The notes beneath the pieces were generated by a model that was not told the DNA's origin, did not search any database, and saw only the letters and a list, made by a program, of their open reading frames with translations. DNA of 40,428 nucleotides from Methanoregulaceae archaeon (lineage in GTDB: Archaea; Halobacteriota; Methanomicrobia; Methanomicrobiales; Methanospirillaceae), in contig JACTUB010000022.1 of NCBI GenBank assembly GCA_015660885.1, positions 1 through 40,428 of the forward strand, given 5' to 3'. Within the stretch, counting starts at the first letter, position 1; each line of letters starts with the position of its first letter. The position numbers and the translations under genes were made by a program. Below, piece by piece: positions 22,645 to 30,026 of the stretch.

Positions 22645-23921
22645 TTTCTCTTGATGCGCTCGAAGAATGCCTCGATCCGTGTCTTGAGCTGTCCGGCGTC
22701 TTCCTGGTTGTAATCAGTTTCCAAGCGCAGGGTCGGTATGCCCGACGTTTCCAGCTCCTTTTCAACCGGACCGCTTTCCATGAGGTAGGGCTGGCAGAAC
22801 TGCAGGCTGTAATGGATGACCCCCCGTGCATGGAGCTTTTTCGTCATCTCTTTCACGTAATCGCACCGTGACGGGTTCGGTGTAAACACAGCGCAGTCGA
22901 TGTTGAAATACCGGTCAGTGATGGAATCAAGAATCTCATCCAGCGTGTTACCTTTTACTTCAGTCAGGAATCGCGAGCCCCGTTCACCCACGCACGATTC
23001 CTCGCCCACGATGACAGCCTTGCTTGACTCAATAAGCATGGGCAGTTTCCAGTTCGGAACGGCCATGGGGCATCCTGAAACCACTACACGTGTTGTTCCC
23101 TTCGGAAATACGCCTGTTCCGTTTTTCACACGGTGATCCAGCTCGTCACAAAGGTTATTGACCGAGTCAGTAAACCGGATCGGGTCATCATGGAAAAAGA
23201 CCTGGTTTACCAGCAGGGCATCAAGTCCTGATATCGGCGCCGGATCGGCAGCGCGAATCGCGGCAAGTCTTTTCACTGCCTTCCGTTTCGCATTGACGAT
23301 CTCAACCGCCTTTTTGAGCGATGCGACGGTCACCTTTTTTCCGCTCACTTTCTCAAGTTTTTTGATAAACTTGCGGTATTCCTCCTTTAACAAAGCCCTG
23401 CCCATCTCACTTTTTGTCTGGGGGAGGTCCATGACGTACAGGTCCTTAACGAGCGGGCCAAATATCTCATAGGCCTTTTTCTTACCATCACAGGTATTCT
23501 CTCCCACCACAACGTCGCTGGCTTCCAGATAAGGGCATACCTTTCCGAGCTTGAACCCGAAGGCGGCTTTGATGAGCGAACACGTGTTCCTCGGCAGTAA
23601 CGTTTCGGCGCCTTCAAAATTGAATTCTGCACCGGCGCACAATCCGACCGCTACACCGTCCACAGCAAGGACCAGCTCTTCCGGAACGAAAACGCAATAA
23701 GAGCCGATCACTTTCCGGCCCTGCGCTTTAGCATCCATAAGTTCCTTGATGCGCAGTCCATGAACTTCGCTCATGACAAAATCAAAGTACTTCATTCCTT
23801 GCGGGCGGTTCTTTTGTGAGAGAAAAATATCTGAATAGGCGTTTCCAAGAACCGAGAGAAGTGCGTCATGACCCTTCAAATCAAGACCGATTGACGACCA
23901 CATTTTTGTGTAATCTGACAT
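22641..23921 (-). CDS. Double-cubane-cluster protein, YjiM-like (2-hydroxyacyl-CoA dehydratase fold)
   Basis: A 426-residue protein of the HgdB/BcrB superfamily, closest in motif pattern to YjiM and to DCCP, which holds an [8Fe-9S] double-cubane cluster. Conserved stretches are VIGSYCVFVPEELV (Cys 76), LLPRNTCSLIKAAFGF (Cys 114), KVCPYLEASDVVVGENTCDG (Cys 129, 144), SGCPMAVPNWKLP (Cys 284), EESCVGERG (Cys 310) and LQFCQPYLMES (Cys 376). There is a single subunit instead of the alpha/beta pair of true acyl-CoA dehydratases, so acyl-CoA is unlikely as substrate. DCCP reduces small molecules such as acetylene in vitro; the physiological substrate of this group is unknown. It is followed with ATGA overlap by its activator and preceded by the OsmC-like gene after 35 bp. 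Confidence 0.92.
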   Translation of the reverse strand: MSDYTKMWSSIGLDLKGHDALLSVLGNAYSDIFLSQKNRPQGMKYFDFVMSEVHGLRIKELMDAKAQGRKVIGSYCVFVPEELVLAVDGVAVGLCAGAEFNFEGAETLLPRNTCSLIKAAFGFKLGKVCPYLEASDVVVGENTCDGKKKAYEIFGPLVKDLYVMDLPQTKSEMGRALLKEEYRKFIKKLEKVSGKKVTVASLKKAVEIVNAKRKAVKRLAAIRAADPAPISGLDALLVNQVFFHDDPIRFTDSVNNLCDELDHRVKNGTGVFPKGTTRVVVSGCPMAVPNWKLPMLIESSKAVIVGEESCVGERGSRFLTEVKGNTLDEILDSITDRYFNIDCAVFTPNPSRCDYVKEMTKKLHARGVIHYSLQFCQPYLMESGPVEKELETSGIPTLRLETDYNQEDAGQLKTRIEAFFERIKRK

Positions 23922-23956
23922 GGTTTAAGACCTTCCTGGTTAACTATCCAATATCA

Positions 23957-24478
23957 TTAATTTTTTCTGACTTCCACTTTGAGGGCAATCGCATTCTTGA
24001 TGGTGAACATCCCCATGCACCGCTTGAGGGCATACTCTTTGAGATCCATCACCTGCGCATCAGTTATCGTACCTTTGACATCCATGAAGACCCGGTACTC
24101 GGTGATCAGGGGGTTGTCGCCAAGATCGAACTGGGCGGTATAATCAAGCTCTGCCTCAACTTTAGTCTTCACGGACGTGAGCCGGATACCACGCATCGCC
24201 GCCTCAGTCACATAAGTGCTGGTGTAGCATGAAGCGAACCAGAAGAGGCCAAAAGCCATAGGGCCGGGCCTGATGCCGGGACCCGTGAAGTTCGGGTGGC
24301 TTGCTTCCAGGGTATATACTCCATCTTTCACCTTGACTGTTGAGCGGAACTGCGGACCGCCTTCTTTAAAGAGCCAGTCACCCTCGATCTTCGCTGTGAA
24401 TTTTGCTTCCTTGGGATCTTTTTTGATCTCTGCTTTGTAGTCCTTGATCTGTTTGACATCAATGTTGTTCAGACTCAT
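23957..24478 (-). CDS. OsmC-family thiol protein
   Basis: A 173-residue protein with the OsmC fold. Cys 84 in WFASCYTSTYV and Cys 154 in ALKRCMGMFTI occupy the positions of the peroxidatic pair of OsmC/Ohr proteins. Most OsmC-like members reduce organic hydroperoxides with thiol chemistry; others of unknown role occur beside sulfur-transfer genes. Start: the ATG giving MSLNN is chosen; a GTG three codons upstream is in frame. It lies 35 bp upstream of the double-cubane-protein gene on the same strand, so the two are probably cotranscribed. A perfect palindrome lies 31 bp upstream of its start. Confidence 0.88.
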   Translation of the reverse strand: MSLNNIDVKQIKDYKAEIKKDPKEAKFTAKIEGDWLFKEGGPQFRSTVKVKDGVYTLEASHPNFTGPGIRPGPMAFGLFWFASCYTSTYVTEAAMRGIRLTSVKTKVEAELDYTAQFDLGDNPLITEYRVFMDVKGTITDAQVMDLKEYALKRCMGMFTIKNAIALKVEVRKN

Positions 24479-24508
24479 GGTTAACACTTTCTGTAATTTT
24501 GTAATTAA

Positions 24509-24525
24509 AGTAAATATAATTTACT
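24509..24525. promoter_or_regulatory. Perfect palindrome AGTAAAT-ATA-ATTTACT upstream of the OsmC-like gene
   Basis: A 7-bp inverted repeat with a 3-bp spacer, 31-47 bp upstream of the OsmC-like start codon. It overlaps the zone where a TATA box or BRE would lie, which is a typical place for an archaeal repressor operator. It would control the OsmC / double-cubane / activator / DsrE operon. The site is AT-rich, so it could simply be a symmetric TATA box. Confidence 0.45.
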
Positions 24526-24876
24526 AAATAAGAACAATTAAAGGAGTTAGTATAATTAACCTCTGGTTAAATAAATGTCCTTTTTACTAAAAAATATACA
24601 AAATAGAATTCGAAACAGGAAAACGGGCAAGAGGACAGGTTCCGTATCTTCTACAACGATCACCTTATAACCGGGCATTGGGAAAATAGTGGGTTAAAAT
24701 TTTAAGAGATCCCTTCTTAAAACTCCAGGGCTGAGGATTTGTGGGGTCAAGTGTTTGTAATTAAATTTATTATTATTCTTAGGCCATGGTCATAAAATAC
24801 TATAATATTTCACTTAGGTCCTCAACTTCTGGGATCCTCGAATCATTACGTCAATCAAGTAATTTGGAGATGACCA
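24526..24876. other. Intergenic region with one perfect inverted repeat
   Basis: About 350 bp between the OsmC-like gene and the 3' end of moeA copy 1, both on the minus strand. It contains TTTTAAGA-N7-TCTTAAAA at 24700-24722, an 8-bp perfect inverted repeat that may be a terminator for moeA or part of the upstream control region of the OsmC-like operon. No gene is seen. The region weakly separates moeA from the cluster, so cotranscription with moeA is not certain. Confidence 0.45.
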
Positions 24877-26091
24877 TTATTTCAGCAACTGAACTGAAAT
24901 CACTGACCCTTTTGATAGAGATCCCTGTCCTTCGGGTATGGAGGCTATTGCCTCAGCCTCGGCTATTACTCGCAAACGGCTGCTGCCTTTTAACGGATAA
25001 AAAACCGGAAATCCCTCCTCTTCTTCAAGTCTGCCGAAGAAAAAATCGGTCCAATCACGTTGACGTCCTTCCAGATCAGCGGCAAGCCGGGCATTAATCA
25101 TGGGGAGGTTGGGATTGGCATGACCGGCGAGGGCAAGCAGGCCGGGCAGGGCGATCTGCAGGAACCCCATCAGGTTCGAAGACGGTCCGCCGGGCAGAAT
25201 GAATACAGGTTTCCCATTCAGCATGCCAAATCCGACAGCCTTGCCCGGACCTATGCGAATCCGGTGAAAGTATTCCTGCCATCCAAGACCTTCAAGCGTC
25301 TGAGCTACCAGGTCGCGGTCACCTGTCCACGCTCCTCCACTTGTTATTACAGCATCTGCATCTGCAGATAGTGTTTTCAACGTGATGGTAAGGGAATCAA
25401 AGTCATCGTGTACAACCGTCATGAGGGTCTTCATCCTGTACCTTTTGCACCATGCATTGATAGTCATGATATTGCTTGCGTAAAGCTTGCCCTCTTCAAG
25501 AGGCTCGCCAGGTACTACAATCTCATCACCGGTGCCTATGATAGCTACTGTCGGATTTTTGAAGACAGGAACCATGCTGTGTCCGGCAGCAGCGATGAGA
25601 CCGATAATTCCCGGAGATATCTGTTGACCGTGCTTTATGATACATTTACGGGATTCTACATCTCTCCCACGAGGCAGAATATTCCTTCCTGGTTCTGCAA
25701 AATTCATGACCAATACATCATTGCCTTCTGGTTTCACGAATTCTTCGGACACAACGGCATCGGCCCCTGCTGGGATCCGGGCTCCGGTCAGAACCCGGAC
25801 AGTTGTTCCCGGCTTCAGTTCAATGTCCTTTTTCCCACCAGGTGCCAGATGACCGGCCAGCTTCAGGCGTACAGGCATTTCCGGTGTTGCATCGGCTACT
25901 TCATGAGATAATACCGCATATCCGTCTTTTAAGGAGGAATCCATTGACGGGGAGTCTACAAGTGCATAGAGATCCGATGCAGCAATATGGTCAGTACTTT
26001 CGGCCAGTTGAATACTTTCCACCGCTAAAGGCTTAATGTATTCAAGGGTTATACTGAGTGCTTTTCCCAGACCAAGGGACAATTTTTTCAT
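24877..26091 (-). CDS. moeA: Molybdopterin molybdotransferase MoeA, divergent copy
   Basis: A 404-residue MoeA that inserts molybdate or tungstate into adenylylated pterin. Motifs: SPSMDSSLKDGYAVLS in place of the usual NSAMDGYA, TTVRVLTGARIPAGADAVV, NILPRGRDV, VAIIGTGDEIVVPG, TSGGAWTGDRDLV in place of GGVSVGD, and GKPVFILPGGPSSNLMGF. The domains run in the normal order with a C-terminal beta domain ending in SVQLLK. The altered DGYAV and GGVSVGD motifs set it apart from the second copy at 26823-28739, perhaps for metal preference or a different acceptor. A near-perfect Shine-Dalgarno lies at 26097-26103. It is the first gene of the minus-strand group leading to the OsmC/double-cubane cluster. 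Confidence 0.9.
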   Translation of the reverse strand: MKKLSLGLGKALSITLEYIKPLAVESIQLAESTDHIAASDLYALVDSPSMDSSLKDGYAVLSHEVADATPEMPVRLKLAGHLAPGGKKDIELKPGTTVRVLTGARIPAGADAVVSEEFVKPEGNDVLVMNFAEPGRNILPRGRDVESRKCIIKHGQQISPGIIGLIAAAGHSMVPVFKNPTVAIIGTGDEIVVPGEPLEEGKLYASNIMTINAWCKRYRMKTLMTVVHDDFDSLTITLKTLSADADAVITSGGAWTGDRDLVAQTLEGLGWQEYFHRIRIGPGKAVGFGMLNGKPVFILPGGPSSNLMGFLQIALPGLLALAGHANPNLPMINARLAADLEGRQRDWTDFFFGRLEEEEGFPVFYPLKGSSRLRVIAEAEAIASIPEGQGSLSKGSVISVQLLK

Positions 26092-26096
26092 TAATG

Positions 26097-26103
26097 CCTC
26101 CTT
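26097..26103 (-). promoter_or_regulatory. Strong ribosome binding site of moeA copy 1
   Basis: On the minus strand AAGGAGG precedes the ATG by 5 bp. It is one of the strongest Shine-Dalgarno sequences in the window and fixes the moeA start. Confidence 0.75.
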
Positions 26104-26822
26104 ATGCAGTTAGACTGAATCGCCTTATGCCCCCAAGTTGCCACATGCCCGGTCAACGCGCTCGAAATCTATACAATCGACCCATTGATAAGAAGGAAAA
26201 TCTATACCATTCTGAGCGGTATTTCAGAATAATGGAGGAATCCCGTTTTCCCCCATTAATAGCTGGTACGACTGGCAACATTATACAAGGGGTGTTCGAG
26301 ATTAGAACCTGGTACAATGTAACGGGACGCAGCGCCCTCTCGGGCAATAACGATTTAATTCTGATTAATAAAAGGATTGTGTTTACCTAAGTCGGTTGAT
26401 ATTGCTACTTATCCGCCGTTATAGTATTTGTTATTGAAATGATCCGGTTATGCAACGTCGGAAAGGAGATGCTCTACATATTGTTTGAAATGGTAAAATG
26501 CAGCATTGGGTCGTGATGAGAAATTCTTTTAATTGAAACTTTCTCCATAAAAAAAAGGATACACAAAAGTAAAATATTATATTTCAAAAAAAGTAAATAT
26601 GAAGTGTTAAATTAGTATTCGACCTGTACTCTGTGAGAAAAGTGGTATCAAAAGCATTCGATCTCAAATACCATTACTTCCTTAAGGGCCTTAATCCTGA
26701 ATAAACCCTTTCAACTCATTATTTGAGATTCGGCATGAATATGAACGCTACACCAGAACGATAGATGGGATTAATGAATCTGAAGATGGAATTTCCACAA
26801 CAAGATTAGAGGAAGGACCTCA
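26104..26822. other. Intergenic region of about 720 bp between divergent moeA genes
   Basis: This holds the promoters of both moeA copies. On the plus strand a short open stretch at about 26263-26390 reads NIIQGVFEIRTWYNVTGRSA then SGNNDLILINKRI to a stop. It looks like the C-terminal end of a secreted protein but has no proper start, so I treat it as a possible relic. The part from 26540 to 26620 is strongly AT-rich. GAGGAAGG at about 26809-26816 may serve as ribosome site for moeA copy 2. Confidence 0.45.
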
Positions 26823-28739
26823 ATGGTGACAAGATATCTGACGCTCACGTCACTTGAACAGGCTCGCTCAATCATGAAGGAGTCTTTTCCCGATCTTGAT
26901 CGTTTTGAAAAAATTCCGATTATGCAGGCAATAGGTCGTGTCATTGCCAAACCAGTCTATGCGAAATATACTGTTCCTGAAGTAAATACATCCGCGATGG
27001 ATGGTATTGCTGTCCGGAGCCGGGACACGGTCGGAGCAGCTGACCAGACACCCGTCACGATTGATCACTTCGCACGGGTTAATACCGGCAACATTGTACC
27101 CCCGGAGTTCGATACCGTTATTATGATTGAGGACACGTGGGAAGCCGGTGACCGATTCCAGATCCATAAATCCGCTGCTCCATGGCAGCATATCCGTCCG
27201 GCCGGCGAAGATATCAGAGAGAACCGTCTGGTGCTTCCCCGGGGGCACATCATCCGGGCGTTTGACATCGGGGCACTTGCAACGTATGGAATTACCCATG
27301 TTGAAGTCAGGGCAATACAGGTCGGCATTATTCCGACAGGAAGCGAGCTGGTCCCGCTCGGTGTCCGCCCTGGGCCCGGGCAGGTAGTAGAAAGCAATAC
27401 CATCATGGCAGAGGTGTTTCTGAGTTCGATGGGGGCCCACTGTACCAGGTTTCCGATTGTGCCCGATGATCCAAAATTAATTACTGATGCACTTCGTTTG
27501 GCAATCAGGTCTAATGATCTGGTTATCATCTCGGCAGGCTCTTCAGCCGGGACTCGTGACTTTACTGCAGAAGTCATCAGTTCGCTGGGTGAGTTACTCT
27601 TTCATGGGGTTGCGGTCAAACCCGGAAAGCCGGTGATGCTGGGAAGGATTGAAGGAAAACCGGTGCTCGGGCTCCCTGGATATCCGCTTGCTGCCCAGAC
27701 AATACTTCGGGAGTTTGCTGCACCATTGCTTGAATCGTGGGGTTTTGCACCGGCTTCCCGGTATCCAGTCCGGGTCAAGTTATCCCAACCGCTCAATTCC
27801 GATCTCGGATTTGACGTATTCGTCCCGGTCTTTGTAGGGCGCATAGAATCAACCTTATGGGGGATACCCCATCACCGGGGTCATGGGGTCCAGATGGCAA
27901 CAGTAAAAGCCAACGGGTATACGCGCATTCCGGCTTCGCTGGAGGGCTACGAAGCTGAAAGTGAACTTGATGTCTTGCTGACCACCGATCCAGGTAGGAT
28001 AGAGAGGACCCTTATCCTCACCGGTTCATTGGACCCCGCAATAGAAGAACTTGCCAATCTCGTCCATGATGAAGGATTGTTCGTTCATGCAAGCAATGTT
28101 GGGAATAGTGGTGCCCTGCTTGCACTCAAGCGTAATGCCTGTCATGCTGCCCCGATGGACCTGCCAGCATTATCGTTACTGCCAGAGTCCCGGTTCCTGA
28201 TGCAGCACCTGCCGGCACAGGATATCGCCTTTGTCCACATTGCGACAATCGAACAGGGGATTGCGTCCCGTAATGGTCTTGACTTTGAGGATCTGTTCAA
28301 AGTTCGGTTCATAAATACGCGGAAGGATTTACCAACACGCATGGTATTTGACGCCCTGCTCAGTTCGCGGGGTGTAGAATCGTCTCGGATCGATGGGTAT
28401 CTTCATGAGGTGAATGGCCCTCAGGCTGTAGCCGCAGCTATCCGCAACGGATTTGCTGACGCCGGTGTCTGTACATCCGGTGTAGCAGAAACCTACGGCC
28501 TCCAGTTCGTGCCGATTGCAAACGAGGATTACGAACTTGCCATGAAGCGTGAAATGCTGGATGACCCGCGTATCTGCACGCTTGTTTCTCTGATCAAATC
28601 ACCTACCTATAAAACAAAGCTGGAAAAAACTGGCGGGTATGACTGTTCGCAAACGGGATTGCTCCGCAGTCTATCAGAAAATAATACCCTTGAGGAATTC
28701 CACCCGGCACTCCTCCTGCTGGACATTAAGTCCAGCTGA
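26823..28739 (+). CDS. moeA: MoeA fused to a periplasmic-binding-protein-like domain
   Basis: A 638-residue protein. Residues 1-400 are a full MoeA: VNTSAMDGIAVRSRDT, FDTVIMIEDTWE, VGIIPTGSELVPLG, VVESNTIMAEVFLS, ISAGSSAGTRDFTAEVI, and GKPVLGLPGYPLAAQT. Residues about 410-635 form a domain of the type 2 substrate-binding family often fused to archaeal MoeA, with LILTGSLDPAIEELANLVHD, VHASNVGNSGALLALKR, HEVNGPQAVAAAIRNGFADA and a final YELAMKREML segment. The fusion probably binds metal oxyanion, pterin or a partner in the cytoplasm. It is divergent from the other moeA and convergent with fdhB. Two MoeA proteins in one genome are commonly linked to separate Mo and W use. Confidence 0.94.
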   Translation: MVTRYLTLTSLEQARSIMKESFPDLDRFEKIPIMQAIGRVIAKPVYAKYTVPEVNTSAMDGIAVRSRDTVGAADQTPVTIDHFARVNTGNIVPPEFDTVIMIEDTWEAGDRFQIHKSAAPWQHIRPAGEDIRENRLVLPRGHIIRAFDIGALATYGITHVEVRAIQVGIIPTGSELVPLGVRPGPGQVVESNTIMAEVFLSSMGAHCTRFPIVPDDPKLITDALRLAIRSNDLVIISAGSSAGTRDFTAEVISSLGELLFHGVAVKPGKPVMLGRIEGKPVLGLPGYPLAAQTILREFAAPLLESWGFAPASRYPVRVKLSQPLNSDLGFDVFVPVFVGRIESTLWGIPHHRGHGVQMATVKANGYTRIPASLEGYEAESELDVLLTTDPGRIERTLILTGSLDPAIEELANLVHDEGLFVHASNVGNSGALLALKRNACHAAPMDLPALSLLPESRFLMQHLPAQDIAFVHIATIEQGIASRNGLDFEDLFKVRFINTRKDLPTRMVFDALLSSRGVESSRIDGYLHEVNGPQAVAAAIRNGFADAGVCTSGVAETYGLQFVPIANEDYELAMKREMLDDPRICTLVSLIKSPTYKTKLEKTGGYDCSQTGLLRSLSENNTLEEFHPALLLLDIKSS

Positions 28740-28775
28740 TTATAATTTGTGAGGGAAAAAAGGGGAAATCGGTTG

Positions 28776-30026
28776 TTATTTCGGCACCGGGTTAAACACG
28801 TTCTCGTAAATCATGTCGCTGCCTGTATTGTGCAACCGTGAACGCTCCTCTTTCTCCTCGACCAGTGCAAGAAGCGGGAGTTCCATGTTTACGCCGGGCA
28901 CATGACCGAACATCTTCTCGAGTTCGACCTGCTGGGCATGCATGAAGAGTGCATTCGGGATCTCAGCCGGGCAGACTTCCTCACACTGACCGCAGTTCAC
29001 ACAAGAATCAGCGATGTGTGCATACCGGATGAGGTGGAACATAAAGTTGACAGGAAGATAACCGGGAGGCACATATGCCGGGTTCTTTGTCGTGCAATCA
29101 ACACAATAACAGATCGGACACTGATCGATGCACCCGTAACACTTGATACAGCGTGCGGTTTCCGCCATAATTTTTTTGAGCCGTTCTTTGCCTTCACCAA
29201 GTCTCTCGAAATCCTTCTTGCGCCACTTGTCGCCGAGCTTTAACATGGCACCTTCGACCTTGCCTCGGATCTCAAGACCCTTGGGGTTGGCTGCTTCAGT
29301 TGCGAGAATACCGGATTTCACCGCACCATTCAGGAGGCTTGCACCTTTCTCGCTGCAGACTTCAACAAAGGTCGCCTTTCCGGCTTTGTCGCCGATGACA
29401 CCCCAGTTCCCGCAGGCAAGGTCTGCCTGTCGCGGGACCTTCAGTTTGCAGCGGCGGCAGTTGGATCTGCGTCCATACCCGGCCTCCTCCAGTTCATCCA
29501 TGGAGATGCCTTTGTGCCCGCCTTCATACTCGATGATAAACTGGCCCTTGTCAATCTCTTCCTTATGAACGGTCTCGGGATCGACACCAAACTTGTCGGT
29601 GATCATCTTTCGTGCCATAACCGGGCTGACCGATCCCCCACAGTTGACACCGATCATGATGATATTGTCGAGATTTATCTGTTTACGCTTGGCAAGCTCG
29701 TAGAACGCCATCATGTCACAGCCCTTAACGGTCACACCAATCTTCTTGTCAAAAGCACCGTTCAGGTATTTCTTGACGAGCTTTGGCAACAGCAGCGTGC
29801 CGCAGTGAAGCGAGCCGGCAGTATCTTTGAGTTTGGCAGGGTCGGTGATGATCACCGGTTTGGCATCGTATAAATCGACTCCCTTTGTTATGACCAGTAC
29901 AGCGTCCACCAGCTTGGATTCGAGGGCGTACTTCCACAGGCTGGTGACCGCTCCACCAAGTTCGGCTTTTTTCTTGATCTCTGCGTCGTTGGTCCATGCG
30001 TAGAGCATATCGCCTTTCTTGGCCAT
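28776..30026 (-). CDS. fdhB: F420-dependent formate dehydrogenase beta subunit FdhB
   Basis: A 416-residue iron-sulfur flavoprotein that passes electrons from FdhA to coenzyme F420. The N-terminal FrhB/FdhB-type domain contains GGAVTSLWKYALES, SLHCGTLLLPKLVKKYLNG, GVTVKGCDMMAFYELAKRKQ, and RRSNCRRCKLKVPRQADLAC with the cluster Cys residues. The C-terminal part (about 290-380) holds two ferredoxin motifs, CIKCYGCIDQCP and CVNCGQCEEVCP. The fdhA stop and the fdhB ATG are directly adjacent (TAAATG). In some methanogens this subunit also joins heterodisulfide reductase complexes. Confidence 0.95.
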   Translation of the reverse strand: MAKKGDMLYAWTNDAEIKKKAELGGAVTSLWKYALESKLVDAVLVITKGVDLYDAKPVIITDPAKLKDTAGSLHCGTLLLPKLVKKYLNGAFDKKIGVTVKGCDMMAFYELAKRKQINLDNIIMIGVNCGGSVSPVMARKMITDKFGVDPETVHKEEIDKGQFIIEYEGGHKGISMDELEEAGYGRRSNCRRCKLKVPRQADLACGNWGVIGDKAGKATFVEVCSEKGASLLNGAVKSGILATEAANPKGLEIRGKVEGAMLKLGDKWRKKDFERLGEGKERLKKIMAETARCIKCYGCIDQCPICYCVDCTTKNPAYVPPGYLPVNFMFHLIRYAHIADSCVNCGQCEEVCPAEIPNALFMHAQQVELEKMFGHVPGVNMELPLLALVEEKEERSRLHNTGSDMIYENVFNPVPK

